This document shows, in pieces, positions 1-8,624 of a DNA stretch of 64,000 bases (positions are counted from its first letter, which is position 1; every line of letters starts with the position of its first letter). A program made the position numbers and the translations under genes. This DNA comes from Massilia kyonggiensis (GTDB taxonomy: Bacteria > Pseudomonadota > Gammaproteobacteria > Burkholderiales > Burkholderiaceae_D): positions 496,001 through 560,000 of the forward strand of contig NZ_JANUGY010000004.1 of the NCBI RefSeq assembly GCF_024756235.1, given 5' to 3'. The notes beneath the pieces are model-generated. The model ran no database searches, was not told where the DNA came from, and worked only from the letters and a program-made list of their open reading frames with translations.

Positions 1-1697
1 CAGGCGACGTTCATCCATGCGTCGGGCGCGCCGTAGCTGCGGAAACGGCGCTCCATGTCGTCCCATGCCCCGCCCACCTTGATGCTGAAGGCGTCGTCGC
101 CCCAGTTGACGTCCAGGCGCGAGCCCTTGCTCCTGGTGGTGCGCTCGTAGTTGTCCATGCGCAGGCCCGACAGGTTCTGGCCCGCCTGATACCAGCCGAA
201 GTTGGATGGATCATTATTGTCCAGGTTGCCGGTGAAGGTGGGCGACTGGCCGGGCTTGCTATTGTCGTAGGTAATAACCGAATTGGGCGACCTGGTCGCC
301 AGCAGCACGGTCGGCATGTCGCGATAGAAGCGGCTGTTGGTAGCGTTCACGCTGCCGTCGATGGTCCAGCTATCGTTCGGGCGGAACTGGAAGCCCGGAT
401 TGATGCTGCGGAAGGTGGTCTTTTCGTCCATCGGGCGAAATTCCAGCGACCAGAAGGTATTCGCCAGCGCGCCCTTGGTCACCACGCACCCGATGGTGCA
501 ATCGCTGCGGTCGAACTCGAAGCCGATCGGGATGGGGGTATTGGCACGGGTACCCACGTTCATCCCCTCGGTGGTCATCCTGCTGTGCTTGTTGGCGTCC
601 AGAAAGTCGAGATAGACGTCGAGCTTGTCGTTGGGCTGCCACTGCATGCTGATGACCTCGCCAACCCGCTTGCGCTCGCCCTGATACACCTGGTGACGGC
701 CGAGGCGGCCCATCAGGGCGTTATCGAGTTGCTGGATGGTGGCGCCAGGGTTCAGCGCGAGCAGCATGGCGCGGTCGATCTGTTTTCCGGGCACGAGAAT
801 GGACCGGGCATAGGCTGGCAGGTCGTCCAGCGCCAGGCCGGCCGGGACGATGTCCGGGGTCGACTGGCTGCCGCCACTGGTACTGTTGGGCTTGTCGGTG
901 GCATTGGCCTGGAAGGGCTTGAGCTGGAAGTTGCGCATTTCGACCGATTGGAAGGTATCGGTCTTGAATTTGCTGTCGCCGAAGGCCACACCGCCCAGGA
1001 TCCCGAATTTGCCCCAAGTCGAACTGGTCCAGGTATTGCTGATCAAGCCCGATCCGGTGGAGCCCCACTTGCCATCGTTCTCGCGGAAGTTGCCGCTGAG
1101 GCTGAATGCGGAGCGGAAGCCGCTTTTATCGAACGGACGCACACTGCGCATGTTGACGGTGCCGGCCAGGCCACCTTCGATCAGGCTGGCCTGCTGGCTC
1201 TTGTAGACGGTGGCGCTGCGGAACAGCTCCGAGGGCAGGAAGTCCATGTCGACTTCACGGTTGGCGCTGATTCCGCCGCCCGAATTGCTGCCGGATGCCG
1301 ACGTGATCGGGGCGCCGTTGAGCAGTATGCGCGTGAAGGCCGGGCCCATGCCGCGAATGGAAATGTTCATCCCTTCGCCGTCGACCTCCGAGCGCCTGAC
1401 GTTCACGCCGGGAACGCGCGCCAGCGCATCGGCGATGTTCGGATCGGGAAACTTACCCATGTCTTCCGAGAACACCGTATCGGACAGACCGACGTTGTCC
1501 CGCTTTTCATTGGCCGACAAGGCCAGCGAGCTGCGGAAACCGCTCACAGTCACGGTCGGCGTCACCGGTTTCTCTCCGCCGTCTGAAGCGGTTTGCGCAT
1601 ACGCGCCCGATACCAGGCTCGCCAGCACGGTCAATGCAAACACATTTCTCCGCGCCACCGCCGGATGGCGGGCGGCATCCTTGAACTTGCCTGTCAT
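1..1697 (-). CDS. TonB-dependent receptor, Xanthomonas/Caulobacter type (3' end outside window)
   Basis: Outer-membrane receptor that would import oligosaccharides using TonB energy. The first 565 residues are present; the beta-barrel C-terminus runs off the left edge. The start at 1697 follows a GGAGA ribosome site and gives a Sec signal ending near GAYAQ. A TonB-box-like PTVTVSG is followed by the plug domain at roughly residues 50-170, with the hallmark run FPDPNIADALARVPGV and the IRGM segment. This run is typical of the TonB-Xanth-Caul subgroup, which is common in carbohydrate loci. It lies beside a secreted esterase and a GH2 enzyme on the same strand, so a xylan- or pectin-derived oligosaccharide is the likely cargo; the exact ligand is inference. 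A palindromic element at 1819-1834 lies about 120 bases upstream. Confidence 0.9.
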   Translation of the reverse strand, partial: MTGKFKDAARHPAVARRNVFALTVLASLVSGAYAQTASDGGEKPVTPTVTVSGFRSSLALSANEKRDNVGLSDTVFSEDMGKFPDPNIADALARVPGVNVRRSEVDGEGMNISIRGMGPAFTRILLNGAPITSASGSNSGGGISANREVDMDFLPSELFRSATVYKSQQASLIEGGLAGTVNMRSVRPFDKSGFRSAFSLSGNFRENDGKWGSTGSGLISNTWTSSTWGKFGILGGVAFGDSKFKTDTFQSVEMRNFQLKPFQANATDKPNSTSGGSQSTPDIVPAGLALDDLPAYARSILVPGKQIDRAMLLALNPGATIQQLDNALMGRLGRHQVYQGERKRVGEVISMQWQPNDKLDVYLDFLDANKHSRMTTEGMNVGTRANTPIPIGFEFDRSDCTIGCVVTKGALANTFWSLEFRPMDEKTTFRSINPGFQFRPNDSWTIDGSVNATNSRFYRDMPTVLLATRSPNSVITYDNSKPGQSPTFTGNLDNNDPSNFGWYQAGQNLSGLRMDNYERTTRSKGSRLDVNWGDDAFSIKVGGAWDDMERRFRSYGAPDAWMNVA

Positions 1698-1818
1698 GCT
1701 CTGTCTCCTCAAGTAATGGTTATCAACCTATTAATTTTTTGAATATTTCGCGTCTTGCAGTAGCGCTTAGCTCGTCATCACGTCTCACGACGCACTGTTC
1801 ATGCCGATCGCGGTAACG

Positions 1819-1834
1819 CACTAATATATTATTT
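1819..1834. promoter_or_regulatory. Candidate GntR/FCD operator, copy a (TonB receptor promoter)
   Basis: CACTAATATATTATTT contains the perfect 10-base palindrome TAATATATTA. The same CACTAATA-N-ATTAC pattern recurs six more times in front of genes up to 11.6 kb and nowhere else I could see. It lies about 120 bases before the receptor start. Binding by the neighbouring GntR proteins is inferred. Confidence 0.5.
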
Positions 1835-1850
1835 AGTTGCTAATTAATAC

Positions 1851-2672
1851 TTATTGGATGTTTTCCACCGAAAACTCCGTCCTTAATTCCGGCATTGCCT
1901 TTTCCAATTCCAATTCGACCATGCGCGCAAAAAACGCCGCACCTTTGCGGCCCAGATGGGTACGGTCGAAGGCGGTCCGGGGCGCGGACGGCTGCTGGAC
2001 GTTTTCCGGTGCGGCCAAGCCGTTGCCGGGTGCTCCGGGCAGCACTGCCGGTCCGACCCAGCCCGCGGGACGGGGTCCGACGGCCAGCGTATCCGCCTCG
2101 TCCTGTCCCATGGACTGGACGGCCGCGTGGCTGCCGGCGTTCAGGTCCAGCACCGGCACGTGTTCCTGCCGCGCCACCTTCAGCACCGCGTCCGCCCATG
2201 GGCGCAGGTTGTTGTCGAGCTTGCCGTCGACGAACGTGCGGCGCGTCAGCGGCGTCACCAGGACGGGCACACCGCCCAATCTCTTGACGTCGCGGGCATA
2301 GCGCGCCATGTTGGCCGGAAATTCCGTGGCCAGGTCCGTGCTGTGGCCGGGCTTGCCCGGCTGGTCGTTGTGGCCGAACTGTATCAGCACATAGGTCGCA
2401 CGGTAGGCGGCACCGCCACGCAGCAATCCCTCGACTTCGTCCCAGCGCCCTTCCCTGCGGAAACTAGCCGAACTGCGCCCGGCGCGCGCGAGGTTGAGGC
2501 AGGTGTCCGCGACGATCACTCTTTCGCACAATGCGTTGCCGTAGCCGCTCGTCTTCGCCATCGTCGAATCTCCGACGAGGATGAAGCGCGCGGGCTTCAC
2601 CTCTCCGGCATGGGCGCTGGCGCCCAGGATGAACAGGCCGAACGCCAGTCCCATTGCAAGTGTGTTACGCAT
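1851..2672 (-). CDS. Secreted SGNH acetylesterase, CE12 (rhamnogalacturonan/xylan acetylesterase-like)
   Basis: Predicted to remove acetyl groups from pectic rhamnogalacturonan or xylan in the periplasm. The 273-residue protein has a Sec signal (residues 1-22, ending SAHAG). The GDSTM block (Ser36), the AGRSS glycine block, GHND (residues 100-103) and the DRTHLG block (Asp236, His239) give the complete SGNH catalytic set in the CE12 arrangement. It begins 15 bases after the stop of the GH2 gene on the same strand and is probably co-transcribed with it. CE12 includes both rhamnogalacturonan and xylan acetylesterases; the xylan setting of the locus makes the second equally possible. The family call is firm, the substrate is not. 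Confidence 0.85.
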   Translation of the reverse strand: MRNTLAMGLAFGLFILGASAHAGEVKPARFILVGDSTMAKTSGYGNALCERVIVADTCLNLARAGRSSASFRREGRWDEVEGLLRGGAAYRATYVLIQFGHNDQPGKPGHSTDLATEFPANMARYARDVKRLGGVPVLVTPLTRRTFVDGKLDNNLRPWADAVLKVARQEHVPVLDLNAGSHAAVQSMGQDEADTLAVGPRPAGWVGPAVLPGAPGNGLAAPENVQQPSAPRTAFDRTHLGRKGAAFFARMVELELEKAMPELRTEFSVENIQ

Positions 2673-2687
2673 GCTGTTCCTTTCTTG

Positions 2688-5447
2688 TCATTGGTTCACG
2701 TCGATGCCGACCGCGTCCGCGGCGAGTCCTTCCGCCTCGGCGTGGACGGTGATGCGCCCCGTCTTGCCGGGCTGCGCGCGCACGATTGCAAGTACGAGGC
2801 CGTTGAAAGCGCGCCGCTCGCTGGCCTGGAACGGCTCCATGTCCGTCTGGTCGCCGTTGTCGGTCGCCACGATCGAACCGGGGCCGTCGACGCGCAAGCG
2901 CACGCGGTTGCCGGCACGGGGCACCGTCATCCCGTTCGCGTCGGCGATCCGCACCGTGACGAACGCCAGGTCATCCCGGCCGGCGCGGATGCGGGCACGG
3001 TCGGCACTCGCCGCAAGCCGCGCCGCCGGCCCTGCCGTGCGCACGACGTCGCGCGCCCACTCGCGCTTGTCCTTGTAGACGACGACGGCAACCTCGCCGG
3101 GCTCGTATTTCACGTCGTCCCAACGGAACCGGTATTCGTACGGGGAGCGTTCCGTCACCTTCGCGATCCGGCCCTGCGACTTGCCGTTGACGAACAACTC
3201 CGCCTCGTCGCCGGACGAGAACACGTGGACGGGCGTCACCTGCCCGATGCGCTCCGGCCAGGTCCAGTGCGGCAGGATATGCGCCATCCTCGTCTCGGGG
3301 CGCCAGTGCGACTGATACAGGTAAAAGCGGTCCTTCCGGAAGCCGGCCAGGTCGACAATGCCGAAATATGCGCTGCGCGCCTCCTTGAAGGGCGTAGGCT
3401 CGCCCAGGTAATCCCAGCCCGTCCACACGAACTCGCCGGCGACATACGGATTCTGATCATCGACGGCGAACTGGTGGTCCGGTGCGACGCCCGGGTCGGT
3501 CGCGAACAGCTCGTAGGCACTGACGTGGAAACGCGCATGGTCGGCGCCGATGCCGGGACGGATCATGTGCCCGAAATAGCCGCCGGGAACGGGGAACAGG
3601 TATTCGCCGCGGCTGCTCAGGGTCGACGTCGTCTCGCTGCCGTAGATCAGCTTGTTCGGAAAAGCGGCCCGGTACGACGGGTAGGACGGCGGGATGCTGC
3701 GCATGCCCGCGCCGCGGTAGTTCACGCCGATCACGTCGAACACGCCGGTGATGGCATCCTCCGCCCTGGCCAGGTGGTTCCCGGCCGTCACGGGGCGCGT
3801 GGGGTCCTCGTCGTGCGCGATGCCGACCAGTTCCCTGGCCAGTTCCGCGCCGCGCGCCGTGCGCTGCTCCAGCACCTCGTTACCGACACTCCACATCAGC
3901 ACGGACGGATGGTTGCGGTCGCGCCGGATCATGGCGCGCAGATCCGCTTCGTGCCAGTCGGGGAACAGCAGGTGCGAGTCCAGGTTCGTCTTTTTCGCTT
4001 CCCACGCGTCGAAGATTTCGTCGACGGCGAGCATGCCCATGCGGTCGCACAACTCCAGCATCTCGGGCGCGGGCGGGTTGTGGCTGAAACGTATGGCGTT
4101 GACACCCATCTCCCGCATCGTTTCCAGCTGGCGCTCGGCGGCGCGGTAGTTGAATGCCGCGCCCAGCGCGCCCAGGTCGTGGTGGAGGTTGACGCCGCGC
4201 AGGCGCACGGGGACGCCGTTCACGAGAACGCCCCGGTCCGGGTCGAAACGGAGCGCGCGCAGGCCGAAGCGTGTCTCGTAACGGTCGATGACGGCGCCGC
4301 GGCGAGTCACCGTGGTGACGGCCAGGTAACGGTGCGGCTGCTGTTCCGGCGCCGGCCCCCACAGTCGCGGGTTGGCGATAAGAGTCTTGCCGCGCACGAC
4401 CGCGGAAGCGCCGGCCGCGACGTCCGCCTGCGCTTGCGCAATGCGGGCGACAGGAGAGCCCATGCGCACGCCGTCGCCGTCGAGCGCATAGATGTCGGTG
4501 GCGACCCGCACGGCCGCGTCCGCACGCGTGCGGTTGTCGAGCGTGACGTCGATCTCGACCTGCGCTTCTTCCTTCGACACGACGGGCGTGCGCACGTAGG
4601 TACCCCATAGGGCCACATGTACCGGGGCCGTCTTCGTGAGCCAGACGTGGCGATAGATGCCGCCGCCCGAATACCAGCGCGAAGAATCGACGGGATTCTC
4701 GAGCCGCACGACCACCACGTTCTTCCCGCCGGGCACGGCATATGGGGTCAGGTCCACGCGCCACGAGTTATAGCCGTATGGCCAGCCGCCGGCAAGCTTG
4801 CCGTTCAGCCAGACGGTAGCGTAAGACATCGCGCCATCCACGTCGAGGAACAGGGATTTATCACGATCGGCCGCCGGCAAGTCGAACGACTTCCGGTACC
4901 AGACGGGCCCCCAGCTCTTGAGGCGTCCGATATTACTGTAGGGCCCGTCCCGCAGGAACGGGCCTTCGATGGCCCAGTCGTGCGGCAGGTCCAGCCTGCG
5001 CCAGCCGCTGTCATCGAAGCCGGGGCGAACGAAGGACAGCGCGGCGCCGGGGTGACCGTCGGGCCGGACGCGGCGCTTGCCGGGGTCCTTGATGAACGGG
5101 TTCGCCACGGGCAGGATCCAGTCCTTCAGCCCGCCCTTCCCCACTTTCACATCCGCCCCGCGCGGCGTCCATTCCTCCGGCTGGCCTTCCGTCCATGCCG
5201 CGCCGTTGCGTACTTCATAGGCAAGGGCGGCGCCGGCGTCGGCGGGGTCGCCCTGGTGGAAGCGCCAGCCCGCGTCGAACGACACGCGTTCCCGCGGCGC
5301 CAGGGACGACTGATAGCCATCGGGCAGGCGCACCTGGGCGGCCGCCTCCGGCACGCAATTGGAGGCCAACAGCATGGCGGCCAGCAGCGCGGCGAAGCGC
5401 GAACCGTAGGGGACTGGATGGCGGGGGAACAGAGGCATATCGGTCAT
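2688..5447 (-). CDS. Secreted GH2 glycoside hydrolase, beta-galactosidase-like, with DUF4982
   Basis: Exo-acting retaining glycosidase of family GH2, 919 residues, with an N-terminal signal ending near PEAAAQ. The order is sugar-binding domain (about 60-280), immunoglobulin-like sandwich, TIM barrel (from about 400), DUF4982-like and C-terminal beta domains. The acid/base Glu is E524 in WSVGNEV and the nucleophile is E605 in YGSETTST, so both catalytic residues are present. Family members of this architecture act mostly as beta-galactosidases, but beta-glucuronidase or other exo activity cannot be excluded. It heads a likely two-gene unit with the CE12 esterase. An operator-like palindrome lies 35-51 bases upstream of the start. 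Confidence 0.88.
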   Translation of the reverse strand: MTDMPLFPRHPVPYGSRFAALLAAMLLASNCVPEAAAQVRLPDGYQSSLAPRERVSFDAGWRFHQGDPADAGAALAYEVRNGAAWTEGQPEEWTPRGADVKVGKGGLKDWILPVANPFIKDPGKRRVRPDGHPGAALSFVRPGFDDSGWRRLDLPHDWAIEGPFLRDGPYSNIGRLKSWGPVWYRKSFDLPAADRDKSLFLDVDGAMSYATVWLNGKLAGGWPYGYNSWRVDLTPYAVPGGKNVVVVRLENPVDSSRWYSGGGIYRHVWLTKTAPVHVALWGTYVRTPVVSKEEAQVEIDVTLDNRTRADAAVRVATDIYALDGDGVRMGSPVARIAQAQADVAAGASAVVRGKTLIANPRLWGPAPEQQPHRYLAVTTVTRRGAVIDRYETRFGLRALRFDPDRGVLVNGVPVRLRGVNLHHDLGALGAAFNYRAAERQLETMREMGVNAIRFSHNPPAPEMLELCDRMGMLAVDEIFDAWEAKKTNLDSHLLFPDWHEADLRAMIRRDRNHPSVLMWSVGNEVLEQRTARGAELARELVGIAHDEDPTRPVTAGNHLARAEDAITGVFDVIGVNYRGAGMRSIPPSYPSYRAAFPNKLIYGSETTSTLSSRGEYLFPVPGGYFGHMIRPGIGADHARFHVSAYELFATDPGVAPDHQFAVDDQNPYVAGEFVWTGWDYLGEPTPFKEARSAYFGIVDLAGFRKDRFYLYQSHWRPETRMAHILPHWTWPERIGQVTPVHVFSSGDEAELFVNGKSQGRIAKVTERSPYEYRFRWDDVKYEPGEVAVVVYKDKREWARDVVRTAGPAARLAASADRARIRAGRDDLAFVTVRIADANGMTVPRAGNRVRLRVDGPGSIVATDNGDQTDMEPFQASERRAFNGLVLAIVRAQPGKTGRITVHAEAEGLAADAVGIDVNQ

Positions 5448-5481
5448 TCGGCTAAGCGTTCCATGAGACGTGTTTACGATA

Positions 5482-5498
5482 CACTAATACATTACGAG
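5482..5498. promoter_or_regulatory. Candidate GntR/FCD operator, copy b (GH2-esterase promoter)
   Basis: CACTAATACATTACGAG is the best example of the recurring element. It shares 14 of 16 positions with the reverse complement of the copy at 11567-11581 and its flank. It sits in the 97-base gap between the glucarate dehydratase stop and the GH2 start, so it marks a separate promoter for the GH2-CE12 pair. Confidence 0.5.
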
Positions 5499-5544
5499 TC
5501 GATCTATACATTTTCTCGGGTTTCGTATATCGCTTTACTCGAGG

Positions 5545-6915
5545 TCAGCCACGCATCAGACTCGGCTGGCGCGGATCGTACGTCCAGCCGGGCACGAGGT
5601 AGCGCATCGCCACGGCGTCGTCGCGCGCGCCGCCCGCCACCTGCTTGTACAGCGCATGGGCGGCCTCGATCTGCTCCATGTCCGGCTCGACGCCGAGCCC
5701 CGGACGGTCCGGCACGGCGACCTGGCCACCCACGATCCACAAGGGCTCCTTCGTCAGCCGCTCGCGGCCCTCCTGCCAGATCCAGTGCGTGTCGATCGCC
5801 GTGATGGCACCCGGCGCAGCCGCGGCGCAGTGCGTGAACATCGCGAGCGACACGTCGAAGTGGTTGTTCGAGTGCGAACCCCACGTGAGGCCCCAGTCGT
5901 GGCACAGCTGCGCGAGGCGCACGGAGCCCTGCATGGTCCAGAAGTGCGGATCGGCTAGCGGGATGTCGACTGCGCCCAGCAGGTACGAGTGGGCCATCTG
6001 GCGCCAGTCGGTCGCCACCATGTTCGTCGCCGTGCGGATGCCGGTGGCGCGCCTGAATTCGGCCATGATCTCGCGGCCGGAGTAACCGTTCTCCGGTCCG
6101 CACGGGTCTTCCGCGTAGGCCAGCACGCGCCCCTGGCCCTTGCAGGCCGCGACGGCTTGCGCCAGCGACCAGGCGCCATTCGGGTCGACGGTGACATTGG
6201 CGTCCGGATATCGATGCTTGATGGCGGCGGCTGCCTCCACCTCCAGTTCCGGCGTCATGACGCCTCCCTTCAGCTTGAAATCGCGGAAGCCGTAGCGGTC
6301 GACGGCGGCGTCGGCGAGGTCGGCGATGGCCTGCGGGGTCAGCGCCTCACGGTCGCGCAATCCATACCAGCCATCGGCCCGCGCGCCGCGGCCGTACGGC
6401 AAGTCCGTCCGCGCGGCATCGCCGACATAGAACAGATAGGCGAGCATCGGCACGCTGTCGCGCTGGCGGCCGTTGCCGAGGAGTTCGCAAACGGGCATGT
6501 CCAGGTGCTGGCCGAACAGGTCGAGCAGCGCCGCCTCGATGGCCGTGATGACGTTCTCCAGCCGCAGGTTGATTTCGTGCGGCTGCCGGAGCACAGCCTC
6601 TTCGGCCGCATTGCTCACATGGTGCCTCGGCGCCCCGCACGCAGCGCGCACGGTGTTCAGCGTACGCTGCCAGCGTGCCAGCTCGGTGCCGACGACGAGC
6701 GGAATGACGCGCTCCAGCACGTTCAGGATGCCTGCTCCGCCAGGCACTTCGCCGATACCCACGTGGCCGGCGTTGTCGGTCAACAGGACCAGATTGCGCG
6801 CAAAAAATGGCGCGTGCGCACCGCAGAGATTGAGCAGCATGCTGTCGCGTCCGGCGACAGGAATCGCCCTCATCGAGGTGATCACGGGCGTGCTGGAGGT
6901 CGTGAAGAGTGTCAT
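5545..6915 (-). CDS. gudD: D-glucarate dehydratase, first copy
   Basis: Enolase-superfamily enzyme converting D-glucarate to 5-dehydro-4-deoxy-D-glucarate in the cytoplasm, 456 residues. It is very close to the second copy at 35296. The Lys-x-Lys pair (DFKLKGG), the metal-binding DPNGAW, AEDP and TNMV segments and the catalytic His of GSHSNNH are all present. I chose the ATG at 6915 because its MTLF N-terminus lines up residue by residue with the MPLI start of the second copy; a GTG at 6969 would add 18 residues. Two candidate operators precede it. It would process glucarate made from glucuronate released by the alpha-glucuronidases nearby. Confidence 0.93.
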   Translation of the reverse strand: MTLFTTSSTPVITSMRAIPVAGRDSMLLNLCGAHAPFFARNLVLLTDNAGHVGIGEVPGGAGILNVLERVIPLVVGTELARWQRTLNTVRAACGAPRHHVSNAAEEAVLRQPHEINLRLENVITAIEAALLDLFGQHLDMPVCELLGNGRQRDSVPMLAYLFYVGDAARTDLPYGRGARADGWYGLRDREALTPQAIADLADAAVDRYGFRDFKLKGGVMTPELEVEAAAAIKHRYPDANVTVDPNGAWSLAQAVAACKGQGRVLAYAEDPCGPENGYSGREIMAEFRRATGIRTATNMVATDWRQMAHSYLLGAVDIPLADPHFWTMQGSVRLAQLCHDWGLTWGSHSNNHFDVSLAMFTHCAAAAPGAITAIDTHWIWQEGRERLTKEPLWIVGGQVAVPDRPGLGVEPDMEQIEAAHALYKQVAGGARDDAVAMRYLVPGWTYDPRQPSLMRG

Positions 6916-6966
6916 GTTCGTAGGCTTGTCATTCGGCAGGAGGTTAGGGGAAATTTGATGATGACG

Positions 6967-6981
6967 CACTAAAACATGAGG
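6967..6981. promoter_or_regulatory. Candidate GntR/FCD operator, copy c (gudD promoter)
   Basis: CACTAAAACATGAGG is a weaker member of the recurring element. It lies just over 50 bases before the gudD start and 44 bases from a better copy (d), so the promoter may carry two sites. Confidence 0.35.
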
Positions 6982-7024
6982 AAATCATCAACATCCAAAT
7001 GCTACCCGAGACTTTTCCTTATTG

Positions 7025-7042
7025 CACTAATATTTTACGAAG
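7025..7042. promoter_or_regulatory. Candidate GntR/FCD operator, copy d (gudD promoter)
   Basis: CACTAATATTTTACGAAG matches the recurring element well (core TAATATTTTA). It lies between the stop of the downstream GntR gene and gudD, so gudD appears to have its own regulated promoter rather than reading on from the regulators. Confidence 0.45.
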
Positions 7043-7076
7043 AAGCCAACGGAGACGGGACAACGCCCGCCTGATG

Positions 7077-7775
7077 CTACGAAAGGAGGCAGTCCGGATG
7101 CTCGGCGCGGATGGCGTCCAGCTGCGCCAGAGTGCCGGACAGGTGCTTGCGGACGTTGCGCTGCGCCCCCTTGGGATCGCGGGCCGCGATGGCCGCCACG
7201 ATGCTCGCGTGATCGACGAGCACGTTGGCCGCCTCGTCCTGGATCGACAGGCGGAGCCCGCGCAGCCGGTCCAGTTGGCCGCTCTGCCGGCGCATCCAGT
7301 GCCACAGGGTTTCCGCCTGGGCTGCCAGGAACATCTGGCGATGGAAGGCCTGGTCGACCTGCGCGAACGCCGCGAAGTCGCGGTGCGACAACGCAAGCGC
7401 CTGCTGGGACACGATATTTTCCAGCGTGGTGACCAGCTGCGGGCCGGATTCCCGCGCCAGCATGTGGACGATTTCGAGCTCCAGCGACAACCTCAGGAAG
7501 TGGGCCTGCCGCGCCGATTCGACGTCGATCGCCCGCACGGCCGTGGTCTGTTTCGGAACGATGTCGACCAGGCCCTCCTCGCCCAACCGCGTCAGCGCGT
7601 CGCGGATGGGCGTCGAAGACAGCTCGAAATACGCGGCCAGTTCGTCGCGCTGCAGTTGCACGCCCGGCTTGAGGTCGAGGGAAATGATGCGCTCGCGCAA
7701 ATGGTCGAAGACCTGCGCCGACGCGTTGCGCATGCGGTCCAGACGAAAGCTGCCCGGCACGAATAACTTGGTCAT
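7077..7775 (-). CDS. GntR-family regulator, FCD subfamily (second of a pair)
   Basis: Cytoplasmic transcription factor of 232 residues. It has an N-terminal winged helix-turn-helix (about 18-82, with the STPIRDALTRL recognition segment) and a helical FCD ligand-binding domain (about 90-225). FCD regulators respond to small carboxylates such as uronates or aldarates. The ATG overlaps the stop of the upstream regulator as ATGA, so the two are translationally coupled. It is clearly related in sequence to the upstream partner. The position beside gudD and alpha-glucuronidase genes makes glucuronate or glucarate the likely effector; this is inference. Confidence 0.9.
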   Translation of the reverse strand: MTKLFVPGSFRLDRMRNASAQVFDHLRERIISLDLKPGVQLQRDELAAYFELSSTPIRDALTRLGEEGLVDIVPKQTTAVRAIDVESARQAHFLRLSLELEIVHMLARESGPQLVTTLENIVSQQALALSHRDFAAFAQVDQAFHRQMFLAAQAETLWHWMRRQSGQLDRLRGLRLSIQDEAANVLVDHASIVAAIAARDPKGAQRNVRKHLSGTLAQLDAIRAEHPDCLLS

Positions 7776-8491
7776 CGACGTCCGGTCTCCGCATGTCCGG
7801 GCAGGTAGTCGGGATAGCGTTCACGCAGGCTCATCAATTGCGACAAGGTGCCGCTCAGGTGTTTGCGCACACTCGCTTCCGCCAGCTCCGGATCGCCCTG
7901 CGCGATCGCCGCCGCGATGTCCGCATGTTCCTGCACGACGGATTCCGTCTTGCCGTTTTCCAGAAGGTGCAGCCGGCGGAGGCGGTCCATATTGCCGCTC
8001 TTGCCACGCATCAGGCGCCACAACTGTTCAGCGCGCGCGGCAACGTACAGGCACTCGTGGAAGGCCTGGTCGGCCTGGGCGAACGCATCCAGGTCCCCGC
8101 GCTCCATACAGGTGCGCTGCTGCTGCACGAAGCCTTGCAATTCGTGCACGAGGGCGTCGTCGCGGCGCTGGGCCAGCGTGCGCGCGATTTCCAGCTCGAG
8201 GGTGAGGCGCAGGAAGTGGGCATTGCGGGCCGACTCGAGGTCGACGGCGCGCACGCGCGTGCCGTGCTGCGGAAAGATGTCGACCAGCTCGTCTTCCTCG
8301 AGCTTCAACAGCGCGTCCCGGACGGGCGTCACGGACACGCCGAAGTAGTGGGCCAGTTCGGCCCGGTCCAGGTCCATGCCGGGCTTGAACTTCAGCCTGA
8401 CGATCGCCGCGCGCAAGTAATCGTAGATTTGCTGCGCCGCGCCTTGCGACCTATCCAGCGCGAAGGCGCCGGCGAGCACGGACATATTCAT
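7772..8491 (-). CDS. GntR-family regulator, FCD subfamily (first of a pair)
   Basis: A paralogue of the next gene, with a winged helix-turn-helix (VSVTPVRDALLKL) and an FCD effector domain. The start is placed at the ATG at 8491 (MNMSVLAGAF); a second ATG at 8485 and an upstream start at 8524 are possible, the latter adding 11 residues with no support. The protein is about 239 residues. Two coupled GntR proteins of one subfamily suggest a heteromer or two regulators with different effectors for related genes. A copy of the palindromic element lies about 50 bases upstream, consistent with autoregulation. Confidence 0.9.
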   Translation of the reverse strand: MNMSVLAGAFALDRSQGAAQQIYDYLRAAIVRLKFKPGMDLDRAELAHYFGVSVTPVRDALLKLEEDELVDIFPQHGTRVRAVDLESARNAHFLRLTLELEIARTLAQRRDDALVHELQGFVQQQRTCMERGDLDAFAQADQAFHECLYVAARAEQLWRLMRGKSGNMDRLRRLHLLENGKTESVVQEHADIAAAIAQGDPELAEASVRKHLSGTLSQLMSLRERYPDYLPGHAETGRR

Positions 8492-8542
8492 GGCGTTCCA
8501 AAGGCGATGGTGGACAACAGGCAAGGCTGCAAGACGTGAAAC

Positions 8543-8557
8543 TTTAGTATCTTAGAG
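8543..8557. promoter_or_regulatory. Candidate GntR/FCD operator, copy e (regulator promoter)
   Basis: TTTAGTATCTTAGAG has core TAGTATCTTA, 8 of 10 matches to TAATATATTA. It lies upstream of the coupled regulators, where an autoregulatory site would be expected. It is one of the weaker copies. Confidence 0.35.
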
Positions 8558-8624
8558 CAATCTTACCACATTGTTGCCTTCGCGCCCGGCGTGGCACGAA
8601 CAATGCCACAATCGGTCCAGCCAG

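Noticed and set aside
1711..1731. GGTTATCAACC palindrome just before the TonB receptor start
   Set aside because: Short, with odd spacing and no match to either recurring operator; it may be chance in AT-rich leader sequence.
1956..4610. An 884-residue open frame on the plus strand
   Set aside because: It lies antisense to the GH2 and esterase genes, which have clear catalytic motifs. The frame is open because of high GC at third positions and its sequence has no domain pattern.
6916..6969. Longer GTG start for the first gudD
   Set aside because: The extra 18 residues have no match in the second copy, whose start aligns with the ATG at 6915, and no ribosome site precedes the GTG.
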